DNA of 64,000 bases from contig JAFMSR010000010.1 of NCBI GenBank assembly GCA_022818135.1, positions 35,851,982 through 35,915,981 of the forward strand. The letters are read 5' to 3'. A program made the translations under genes and the position numbers. A model generated the notes under the pieces. It was not told where the DNA came from. It did no database searches and saw only the letters and a list, made by a program, of their open reading frames with translations. Position 1 is the first letter of the stretch; each line of letters begins with the position of its first letter. Shown piece by piece: positions 33,062 to 43,110 of the stretch. The DNA comes from Saxidomus purpurata (Eukaryota > Mollusca > Bivalvia > Venerida > Veneridae).

Positions 33062-36000
33062 AATTAAGTCGGTAAGAGTGACCTGCCCCTGAGTTTTGCA
33101 AATGGCGTTGGGGGAACAAGGGGAGGTAATTGCGGGAGTCCTTAAAATTAAGAAGGTAAGAGTGACCTGCCCCTGAATTTTACAAATGGCGTTGGGGTAC
33201 AAGGGGAGGTAATTGCGGACGTCCTTAAAATTAAGAAGGCAAGAGTGACCTGCCCCTGAATTTTGCAAATAGCGTCGGGGGACAAGGGGTGGTAAATGCG
33301 GGAGTCATTAAAATTAAGTCGGTAAGAGTGACCTGCCCCTCAGTTTTGCAAATGCCGTCCGGGGAACAAGGGGAGGTAACTGCGTGAGTCCTTCAAATTA
33401 AGTCGGTAAGAGTGACCTGCCACTGACTTTTGCAAATGGCGTTGGGGGAACAAGGAGAGGTAACTGCGGGAGTCCTTATAATTAAGAATGTAAGAGTGAC
33501 CTGCCCCTTTATTTTGCAAATGGCGTCCAGGGAACAAGGGGAGGTAATTGCGGGCGTCTTTAAAATTAAGACGGCAAGAGTGACCTGCCCCTGAACTTTG
33601 CAAATGGTGTCGGGAGACAAGGGGAGGTAACTGCGGGAGTCCTTCAAATTAAGTCGGTAAGAGTGACCTGCCCCTAAATTTTGCAAATGGCGTTGGGGGA
33701 AGAAGGGGAGGTAATTGCGGGCGTCCTTAAAATTAAGACGGTATGAGTGACCTGCCCCTGAATTTTGCAAATGGCGTCGGGGAACAAGGGGAATTAACTG
33801 CGGGAGTCCTTAAAATTAAAAAGGTAAGAGTGACCTGCCCCTGAATTTTGCAAATGGCGTCGGGGGACAAGGGGAAGTAACTGCGGGAGTCCTTAAAATT
33901 AAGAAGGTAAGAGTCACCTGCCCCTGAGTTTTGCAAATGGCGTTGAGGGAACAAGGAGAGGTAATTGCGGACGTCCTTAAAATTAAGTCGGTAAGAGTAA
34001 CCTGCCCCTGAATTTTGCAAATGGCGTCGGGGGACAAGGGGAAGTAACTGCGGGAGACCTTCAAATTAAGTCGGTAAGAGTGACCTGCCCCTGAGTTTTG
34101 CAAATGGCGTTGGGGGAACAAAGTTAGGTAATTGCGGGAGTCCTTAAAATTAAGAAGGGAAGAGTGACCTGCCCCTGAATTTTGCAAATGGCGTTGGGCG
34201 TACAAGGGGAGGTTATTGCGGACGTCCTTAAAATTAAGACGGAAAGAGTGACCTGACCCTGAATTTTGCAAATGGCGTCGGGGGACAAGGGGAGGTAACT
34301 GTGGGCGTCTTTAAAATTAAGTCGGTAAGAGTGACCTGCTGAGTTTTGCAAATGGCGTTGGGGGAACATAGGGAGGTAACTGCGGGAGTCCTTAAGATTA
34401 AGTCGTTAAAAGTGACCTGCCCCTGAGTTTTGCAAATGGCGTTGAGGGAACAAGGGGAGGTAACTGCGGGAGTCCTTCAAATTAAGAAGGTAAGAGTGAC
34501 CTGCCCCTGAGTTTTGCAAATGGCGTCGGGGGACAAGGGGAGGTAACTGCGGGAGTCCTTCAAATTAAGAAGGTAAGAGTGACCTACCCCTGAATTTTGC
34601 AAATGGCGTCGGGGGACAAGGGGAAGTAACTGCGGGAGACCTTCAAATTAAGTCGGTAAGAGTGACCTGCCCCTGAGTTTTGCAAATGGCGTTGGGGGAA
34701 CAAAGTTAGGTAATTGCGGGAGTCCTTAAAATTAAGAAGGAAAGAGTGACCTGCCCCTGAATTTTGCAAATGGCGTTGGGGGTTCAAAAGGAGGTAATTC
34801 CGGACGTCCTTAAAATTAAGACGGAAAGAGTGACCTGCCCCTGAATTTTGCAAATGGCGTCGGGGGACAAAGGGGAGGTAACTGTGGGCGTCTTTTAAAT
34901 TAAGTCGGTAAGAGTGACCTGCCCCTGAGTTTTGCAAATAGCGTTGGGGGAACATAGGGAGGTAACTGCGGGAGTCCTTAAGATTAAGTCGTTAAAAGTG
35001 ACCTGCCCCTGAGTTTTGCAAATGGCGTTGAGGGAACAAGGGGAGGTAACTGCGGGAGTCCTTCAAATTAAGAAGGTAAGAGTGACCTGCCCCTGAGTTT
35101 TGCAAATGGCGTCGGGGGACAATGGGAGGTAACTGCGGTAGTCCTTCAAATTAAGAAGGTAAGAGTGACCTGCCCCTGAGTTTTGCAAATGGCGTCGGGG
35201 GACAATGGGAGGTAACTGCGGGAGTCCTTCAAATTAAGAAGGTAAGAGTGACCTGCCCCTGAATTTTGCAAATGGCGTTGGGGGAACAAGAGGAGGTGAT
35301 TGCGGGCGTCCTTAAAATTAAGTCGGTAAGAGTGACCTGCCCCTGAGTTTTGCAAATGGCGTTGGGGGAACAAGGGGAGGTAACTGCGGGTGTCCTTAAA
35401 ATTAAGACGGTAAGAGTGTCCTGCCCGTGAGTTTCGCAAATGGCGTCGGGGGAACAAGGGGAAGTAACTGCGGGAGTCCTTAAAATTAAGTCGGTAAGAG
35501 TGACCTGCCCCTGAGTTTTGCAAATGGCGTCAAGGGAACATGGGGAGGTAATTGCGGGCTTCCTTAAAATTAAGACCGTAAGTGACCTACCCCTGAATTT
35601 TGCAAATGGCGTCGGGGGACAAGGGGAGGTAACATCGGGAGACCTTCAAATTAAGTCGGTAAGAGGGACCTGCCTCTCAGTTTTGCAAATGGCATTGGGG
35701 GAACAAAGTTAGGTAATTGCGGGAGTCCTTAAAATTAAGAAGGTAAGAGTGACCTGCCCCTGAATTTTGCAAATGGCGTTGGGGGTACAAGGGGAGGTAA
35801 TTGCGGACTTTCTTAAAAATAAGACGGAAAGAGTGACCTGCCCCTGAATTTTGCAAATGGCGTCGGGGCACAAGGGGAGGTAACTGCGGGCGTCTTTAAA
35901 ATCAAGTCGGTAAGAGTGACCTGCCCCCGAGTTTTGCAAATGGCGTTTGGGGAACATAGGGAGGTAACTGCTGGAGTCCTTAAGATTAAGTCGTTAAAAG

Positions 36001-37197
36001 TGACCTGCCCCTGAGTTTTGCAAATGGCGTTGAGGGAACAAAGGGAGGTAACTGCGGGAGTCCTTAAAATTAAGAAGGTAAAGTGACCTGCCCCTGAGTT
36101 TTGCAAATGGCGTCGGGGGACAAGGGGAGGTTACTGCGGGAGTCCTTCAAATTAAGAAGGTAAGAGTGACCTGCCCCTGAATTTTGCAAATGGCGTTAGG
36201 GGAACAAGGGGAGGTAATTGCGGGCGTCCTTAAAATTAAGTCGGTAAGAGTGACCTGCCCCTGAGTTTTGCAAATGGCGTCAGGGGAACAAGGGGAAGTA
36301 TCTGCGGGAGTCCTTAAAATTAAGTCGGTAAGAGTGACCTGCCCCTGAGTTTTGCAAATGGCGTTGGGGGAACAAGAGGAGGTAACTGCGGGAGTCCTTA
36401 AAATTAAGAAGGTAAGAGTGACCTGCCCCTGAGTTTTGCAAATGGCGTTCGGGGAACAAGAGGAGGTAACTGCGAGAGTCCTTAAAATTAAATCGGTAAG
36501 AGTAACCTGCCCCTGAGTTTTGCAAATGGCGTCCAGGGAACAAGGGGAGGTAGTTGCGGGCGTCCATAAAATTAAGACGGTAAGAGTGACCTGACCCTCA
36601 ATTTTGCAAATGGCATCAGGGGAACAAGGGGAAGCAATTGCGGGAGTCCTTAAAATTAAGTCGGTAAGGGTGACCTGCCCCTGAGTTTTGCAAATGGCGT
36701 CGGGGGACAAGGGGAGGTAACTGCCGGAGTCCTTCAAATTAAGAAGGTAAGAGTGACCTGCCCCTGAATTTTGCAAATGGCGTTTGGGGAACAAGGGGAG
36801 GTAATTGCAGGCGTCCTTAAAATTAAGAAGGTAAGAGTGACCTGCCCCTGAGTTTTGCAAATGGCGTTGGGGGAACAAGGGGAAGTAACTGCGGGAGTCC
36901 TTAAAATTAAGTCGGTAAGAGTGACCTGCCCCTGAGTTTTGCAAATGGCGTTGGGGGAACAAGGGGAGGTAACTGCGGGAGTCCTTAAAATTAAGAAGGT
37001 AAGAGTGACCTGCCCCTGAGTTTTGCAAATGGCGTTGGGGGAACAATGGGAGGTAACTGCGAGAGTCCTTAAAATTAAGTCGGTAAGAGTAACCTGCCCC
37101 TGAGTTTTGCAAATGGCGTCGGGGAACAAGGGGAGGTAATTTCGGGCGTCCTTAAAATTAAGTCGGTAAGAGTGACCTGCCCCTGAGTTTTGCAAAT

Positions 37198-37610
37198 GGC
37201 GTTGGGTTAACAAGGGGAGGTAAATGTGGATTTCCTAAAAATTAAGTCGGTAAGTGACCTGCCCCTGAATTTTGCAAATTGCGTCGTGGGACAAGGGGAG
37301 GTAATTCCGGGAGTCCTTAAAATTAAGTCGGCAAGAGTGACCTGACTCTGAGTTTTGCAAATGACATTGAGGGAACAAGGGGATGTAATTGCGGGCGTCC
37401 TTGAAATTAAGTCGGTAAGAGTGACCTGCCCTTGAGTTTTGCAAATGGCGTTGGGTTAACAAGGGGAGGTAAATGTGGATTTCCTTAAAATTAAGTCGGT
37501 AAGTGACCTGCCCCTGAATTTTGCAAATTGCGTCGTGGGACAAGGGGAGGTAATTCCGGGAGTCCTTAAAATTAAGTCGGCAAGAGCGACCTGACCCTGA
37601 GTTTTGCAAA
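37198..37610 (+). repeat. Higher-order repeat: 249 bp (three monomers)
   Basis: The phrase GTTGGGTTAACAAGG at 37,201 recurs at 37,450, with matching neighbours (GTGGATTTCC, GCGTCGTGGGAC, AATTCCGGGAG, GTCGGCAAGAG). It lies in the right edge zone, where the older unit type survives. Confidence 0.85.
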
Positions 37611-37884
37611 TGGCGTTTAGGGAACAAGGGGAGGTAATTGCGGGCGTCCTTAAAATTAAGTCGGTAAGATTGACCTGCCCCTGACTTTTGCAAATGGCGT
37701 CTGGGGGATAAGGGTAAGTAGCTGCGAGCTTCCTTAAAATTAAGTCGGTAAGAGTGACCTTCCCCTAACTTGCAAATGGCGTCTGGGAACAAGGGGATGT
37801 AACTGCGGGCGGCTTTAAAATTAAGTCGGTAAGAGTGAGCTGCCCCTGAATGTTGCAAATGACTTCGTGGGGACAATGGGATTT

Positions 37885-37945
37885 GCGACGCCCGCAGTTA
37901 CCTCCCCTTGTCTCTCCGACGCCTTTTGGACGCCCGCAGTTATGT
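37885..37945 (-). repeat. Inverted monomers at array end
   Basis: After the last plus-oriented unit the sequence switches to the complementary strand: CGACGCCCGCAGTTACCTCC, CCTTGTCTCTCCGACGCC, TTTTGGACGCCCGCAG. This is a reverse-complement monomer and part of another. It leads straight into the right arm and mirrors the start of the array at 28,440. Confidence 0.9.
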
Positions 37946-38564
37946 TCCGTCGAAAAGAAAACACAGCATGAAAGTTTATTGTACTTGTATCTATATATGC
38001 AAATATCGAAAAGAAAATCTTAATGATCAATAGCATACCAATTATACCAATTAATGTTGATATTTATAACATGTACTTACATTTCAAAAAGAAAGGTTAG
38101 AAATGGTTTTGATTATGTCACTAGCTCTTATACATACAGGACTGGTGCCACAGGAAAAGGGGCCTTCGGACATTTGCTAAATTATTCGATTGCAACTGAT
38201 TGAAAAGCAATAAAATATGCATTTTTGTCAGCCTCTTTAAATGTAGTATCAATGTTTAAAACCGTTAGCCACTATATTTAATAATTGATTTATTCACGTC
38301 TAATTATGGTATGTGTCGTCTTTTTGATAGTTTAACAATGACGCATTAGGTATATGTATTCAGGATGATGTTATTTTGTCTCTACTTAACATAAGAAGCT
38401 GAAGTATTTTGTATGAAGGTCCATTCTCCTATGCCACGGGTAACGTATAAATGCATTAATTTTCCATAATTTTCTTATTTCGAATATAATAATTATTAAA
38501 AATAAAACACATTTTAATTTGATTTAAACTTTTGTGGTATACCGGGTCACATATAACTATTTTG

Positions 38565-39392
38565 AGTTCAGATGAGTAGTAATCTAATCACGAAAGCCGA
38601 AGGTCTGAATGATTAATAACGAAACATCTGAACGACACGCAAAGTGCTGTTCGTTTTTACTTCCATCTGAAACTTGATTTGTCATACTATTTTGTTATTA
38701 CCTGTGCCGATATTGCATACAGTACCGGAAGTATAGACATTTCACTACAATTTGTTTACATCACGTGACGTCATTCATAGCAATGTCCAGTCAAATGTAT
38801 TAACGCATAAACACTCTCAAATGTTATGTGAAATATATGTGGGAAGGAATTTCGAAAGCCCAAATATGTTCCGGACGACTAGCATGATATGTTTTATAAA
38901 GTATACCACGCTCAAATCCTTCTATGCGTATATAAGAGAAAATGTCAATAATGTTAGAATTAAGTTCATGTTCCGTGAGAGGATTTGAATTGTGCAAAGC
39001 CTTTCTCCTTAGTTTATTTGAAGTTGGTATTTCACATATGTCTTCCACTTATCTTTCACATTCTTTAACTATTGTTCCTGTTTTTCTCATTCATGTCAGC
39101 ATCCCACAATTTCTATATCCCTCATCAGTACTGTCGCATACTCAACTGGGTGTAGCCAGCGCAGTTTAAAATACAGAATGAAAAATTACTGCAAACCAAT
39201 GAATTTTCACGTTAATTAATGTTCAGTGTTATCAATTTCATATCAATATATGATTTTTCAATTTTGCGTCATCATATTAACGTAGTATACAACGAACGTA
39301 AAAATATTTTTTTCTGAATTAAGAAAAAACTGGTCTTCACATAAAGTGAAAATGTCATGGTTTACAGTATAAACTTATTATAATTATCGTTT

Positions 39393-39429
<37 letters not shown>

Positions 39430-40040
39430 CGTGATTGTTATGGTTATTATTAACACATTATGCATTAATTCATACTCTATCTTAGACTGTCTGACCTATA
39501 ACCTGCTGAGTAAGCAACATTGATGCAGTACAATACAACGTCATCGTATTTTGGATCAAACAGGAAGGACTGATAAAGAAATGCAGATCTAATATATAAA
39601 ACTTTTAGATACATAGATACAAGTAGCGTTAAAATCTTGGAACATGAAAATAAATTCTAACGCTATTGACATTTTCTCTTATAGGCACACAGAGGGATTT
39701 GAGGGTGATATACCTTATACAAGTATATAACGCTATTACATCTGAAACTATTCTGTGCTTTCGACATTCTCTCCCGTATAATTTTCGCACAACATGTGTG
39801 AGAGTTTATGCGTTAATACGCTTGCCTGAGCATTGTTATGAATTGAGTCACGTGATGTTAACAAATCGTAGTAACATTTCTACACTTCCGGTGACATATG
39901 CAACATCAGCAACAGCAATAACAAAATAATAAGACAAATTGTATTTCATCGGTAAGTAAGAAAAACCAGCCCCCCAGGTGCGTGAAAACCATGAGGTGTT
40001 GTTCAGATGCTTCATAAATAATCACTCAGGCCTTATATCA
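38565..40040. mobile_element. Inner inverted-repeat element, right copy
   Basis: 38,565-38,962 and 39,656-40,040 match each other in reverse complement (TCACGTGA, AGAGAAAATGTCAATA), with an ATT microsatellite in the core at 39,395-39,430. It mirrors 22,790-24,285. Confidence 0.7.
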
Positions 40041-40119
40041 CTCTGACGTCAAATCTATTTCCTAAATAGATCAATAAAGTTGATATTTACTCTCGGAGCA
40101 TTAGAAATAGAATATACAT

Positions 40120-40622
40120 TCTAACCTGCATTTAACAAGTGATTACTGAGATATGTGCATGATAGTGCCTAGCAGACAAAACTTTAACCAAATTTAGTAC
40201 CTAGCAGGCAAAACTTTAACCAAATTTTCAAAGTCAAACAAGGGCCATAATTTGTATCAAATTTATACAAGAGTTATCTGACTTGACTGTGTGACACCCC
40301 TAGAGACATTAACGAAGTTTCAAGTCAATATCATAAGTGGTTACTGAAATATGTGCATGATAGTACCTAGCAGGCAAAACTTTAACCAAATTTTCAAAGT
40401 CAAACAAGGGCCATAATTTGTACTAAATTTATACAAGAGTTATCTGACTTGATTGTATGACACCCCTAAAGACATGAACAAAGTTTCAAGTCAATATCAT
40501 AAGTGGTTACTGAGATATGTGCATGATAGTACTTAGCAGGCAAAACTTTAACCAAAGAAGCAACGCCGACGCACAAGTGACTGTAATAGCTCTCCATATT
40601 CTCCGAATAGTCGAGCTAAAAA
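40120..40622 (+). mobile_element. Dispersed element with 165 bp modules and GTCGAGCTAA end
   Basis: GGGCCATAATTTGTA occurs at about 40,243 and 40,408 (period 165). The 3' end has GCTCTCCATATTC-TCC-GAATAGTCGAGCTAAAA (stem TATTC/GAATA). It is the same type of 3' end as 2,702. The left palindrome arm has different sequence (about 22,490-22,640) at this place. Confidence 0.65.
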
Positions 40623-40768
40623 TGTACTGTCATAAAGCGTTTCTTATTTTTGAGACATCATTGAAAAAAATATATTATATTTTTAAAATGAACTTTTGAA
40701 TAAGAAACCGAAATGAGAAATATTTTGTAAACTTTAGTAGTAAAGTTCGTCGATAAAAGTCATCATAA

Positions 40769-41056
40769 CACAAGAGCTGTCTGTAGGACAACGCGCTCGA
40801 CCTTTCTCAATGTTCGCCCATTAAAGAAAACTTTGACAGTAAAAGGAAAAACAAGGACCTGTAACAACAAGACTTTAACTAGGAATTTCTAAGAACAAAT
40901 TAAGAAACCTTTTCTTGCTTACAGATAGGTGTCATGATGGCACATAAGTATTCTAACTTTCAAAGATATATCAAATGGTTAAGTCAACAATTGGACAACA
41001 TCGAGTTTCTAGGTGGAAAAGGGCAATAATACAAACGAGAGCACCGCCTGCGGGTG
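40769..41056 (+). mobile_element. ACAAGAGCTGTC element, 5' part
   Basis: It starts ACAAGAGCTGTCTGTAGGAC as at 1,693 and continues for about 260 bases. Left-arm sequence at 22,330 reads through without it, so it is either an insertion in the right arm or lost from the left. It ends in the hairpin-forming start of the next family (GAGCACCGCCTGCGGGTGCC). Confidence 0.65.
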
Positions 41057-41880
41057 CCAAACGCTCTTCTGATTTTATTCTTTTCATGTTTATTTATTTC
41101 CATTTTTTAAGCAATAGTGTACTTCACATTGACCCCAAAACACAATCCCACAAAAGGTTTTTGTAAATAATTACTAGACACTAAGTTTGGTCACAATAGT
41201 TAAATTACGACTAAAGGTATTGTATTTTTCCCAATTTTCTGTTTTTAGAAGAAAACAATCATTGACCTTAACCCCATGAGCCTCAAACAAAATCCCAATA
41301 AAAGTCTATTCATATATTTGACATACTTTATAATTTAGTTACATTATGCCAGTCGTAAATAAAGATATTATATATATTACCGTTTTTCTTCTTTTACACA
41401 CAGTAACCATGACCTTGACCCCATGACCCCCAAACACAACCACATTAAAGATCTTCTTAAATACCTACTACAAACAAAAGTTGGTTACATTATGTCAACT
41501 GTAACTAAAGATATTGAATATATTACAATCATACTATTTTGAGTAACAGTGACCTTGACCCCAAGACCCAAAAAACCCAATCCAATTAAAGATATTCATA
41601 AATACTTCATGTAAGTGACCTAAAGGCAAAACTTCAAAAAATCAGACTAGCTAAAAATGACAAAGTCCAGAAATACTAACATATTCCCCCTCCCCCAAAT
41701 GTATGACTCAAAACCCCATTTTATTATGTTGAAGTACATTATCCATTAATTTATTGTGAAAATTTGAAATAAATCTAACAAAAAATGAAGAAGCTATGCC
41801 AAATTCTCACAACCGACCTAAATTCAAAAACGCAATACGAAAATAGCTCACTTTTTAAAAAATCAAACGAGCTTATAAAA
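41030..41880 (+). repeat. Dispersed repeat with CCTTGACCCCATGACC modules
   Basis: It has about four modules of 110-130 bp, each with GACCTTGACCCCA(T/A)GACC, CCAA(A/C)C(A/C)CAA and TTACATTATG(C/T)CA. The 5' end is a hairpin-like GAGCACCGCCTGCGGGTGCC. The part up to 41,306 is shared with the left palindrome arm. It is embedded in an ACAAGAGCTGTC-family element that resumes near 41,880. Confidence 0.6.
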
Positions 41881-42510
41881 ACCGTGACAGCGTTACTTCT
41901 CCTGTCTATGCTTTGGGATCATGATGGTAAACAAATATTCCAACTTTCAAGTAATCTCTCAAACAGATCAGTCAAAAAGTGAACTAGTACGTGAAACTTA
42001 AAGGGCCTTGATTTTTGTTAATCCTTACCAGATTTAAACTCTATTGCCTTTAAAAGGAGGTAATGGTGCAAACAATTATTCCAACTTTCAAAGCAATATC
42101 TAAAAGGGTTCAGTTTATGAGTGGATTTTACCCCTATTCAATGTATTTTCTATTCAAAAAAGGGCCATTATCATAATTCTGACAAAAAATCTTCACAGAG
42201 TTATGTACTCGTTTCTGTTGATGGAGATAACAATGGTACATACGTATGGTAAGTTTCAAAGCAACATCTGAAATGGTTTTGAAATCAATATGCACTTTCT
42301 AAATCGAAAAAGGCCCATACTTTAAAAAAAATTCATAGAGTTATGTACATATGTACTCTAGTCCATTGATGGTTAACAAGTATAGTAAGTTTCAGAGCAA
42401 TACCTCTAATGGTTTTGAAATAAAGTGGATTGGTACGAAAAACTTAACCAAGGCGTGACACCAACGCCGAGGCGAGTAGGATAGCTCCCCTTTTCTTCGA
42501 AAATCGACAT
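41880..42510 (+). mobile_element. ACAAGAGCTGTC element, 3' part
   Basis: Modules with GGGATCATGATGGTAAACAA and AAAGGGCCAT phrases match 1,990-2,690. It ends AACGCCGAGGCGAGTAGG, then GCTCCCC and the hairpin TTTTC-TTC-GAAAA. The terminal GTCGAGCTAA seen elsewhere is altered here to ATCGACATA. Confidence 0.65.
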
Positions 42511-42556
42511 AATCAAAGTGATCATTGGCCTTTAAGATCTGAAACATAATAACTAT

Positions 42557-42651
42557 CGGAACATCACTCGGCCTTTTCCATAGAACGTAATCACTCGGCC
42601 TTTTCCGTAGAAATAACTTATTTCTACGAAAAAGGCCGAGTGATGTTCCGA
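42557..42651. repeat. Near-perfect 27 bp hairpin plus extra direct copy
   Basis: Arm 42,590-42,616 (starting ATCACTCGGCCTTTTCC) pairs with 42,618-42,644 with one mismatch and a one-base spacer. A third copy of the motif in direct orientation lies at about 42,562-42,582, and CGGAACATCACTCGGCC there pairs with the outer part of the right arm (to GTTCCG). The function is unknown. Confidence 0.85.
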
Positions 42652-43019
42652 TTGACACACTAAAACACAATAATCATAAATTTAAATCTTGGCTCTAGAA
42701 CATGTTTTCTTTTAAAATTTGAGTGCAAATTGAAATATTTTAGTGAAGTGATAGTTCGATCCCCACTTCTGTTAACTGTGTTCTTTTGTGTTTCTTGAGA
42801 CTCTCAGTCAACGTGCACACCATCACTCTAAGTCCGTCTATAATCTCTATTTAGACAGTCAGGAGTCCTGAAAAAAAGACGAATCGACTGATTAAGTTAT
42901 CAACAATGAAAAACTCACATTCAAGTGACATTTAACAAGTTCAAATACATTGGGATTAATTTCTTGTATAAACTACCAAATTGTTCTAATAACATGGGTA
43001 ACTAACTGTAACACATATG

Positions 43020-43110
43020 GCGGCAAATAGTTCCGATCATAATCTGCACTGTTTGCTATTCAGTCGGAAATTTTTTCAGTGACTAACCACTTTAAAAAGG
43101 TCTACTAGGC
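43020..43110 (+). repeat. Diverged duplication-family fragment
   Basis: TCCGATCATAATCTGCACTG and a CATTCAGTCGGAAATTT-like run resemble 7,030-7,100 and 16,230-16,290. It is old and degraded. Confidence 0.35.

Larger units (their letters stand above)
28440..37884 (+). repeat. 83/84 bp minisatellite array, about 113 copies
   Basis: Each unit reads GGTAAGAGTGACCTGCCCCT, GAGTTTTGCAAATGGCGTC, GGGGGACAAGGGGAGG, TAACTGCGGGAGTCC, TTAAAATTAAGTC. Units with GTCGGGGGACAAGG are 83 bp and those with GTTGGGGGAACAAGG are 84 bp. The core (about 31,000-37,200) is homogeneous; the edges are more variable and hold a second unit type with GTGGATTTCC. Higher-order blocks of 753, 582 and 249 bp are present. All long minus-strand frames in this region (up to 321 codons) come from the periodicity. 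Confidence 0.97.
37870..41306 (-). repeat. Right arm of giant palindrome
   Basis: Reverse-complement partner of 22,082-28,490. The counterpart of anything beyond 41,306 falls in the N gap, so the outer limit is unknown. Differences from the left arm are an inserted 0.5 kb repeat (40,120-40,622), a further insert at 40,769-41,056 and the absence of the left-arm elements at 25,320-28,335. Confidence 0.9.

Noticed and set aside
36147..37112. 321-codon minus-strand reading frame
   Set aside because: It lies wholly in the 83/84 bp minisatellite and repeats a 28-residue pattern that changes frame whenever an 83 bp unit occurs. There is no start context, domain or splice evidence.
28440..37884. CRISPR or clustered gene family reading of the large array
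   Set aside because: There is no spacer diversity and no conserved frame. The units are head-to-tail minisatellite repeats with higher-order blocks.
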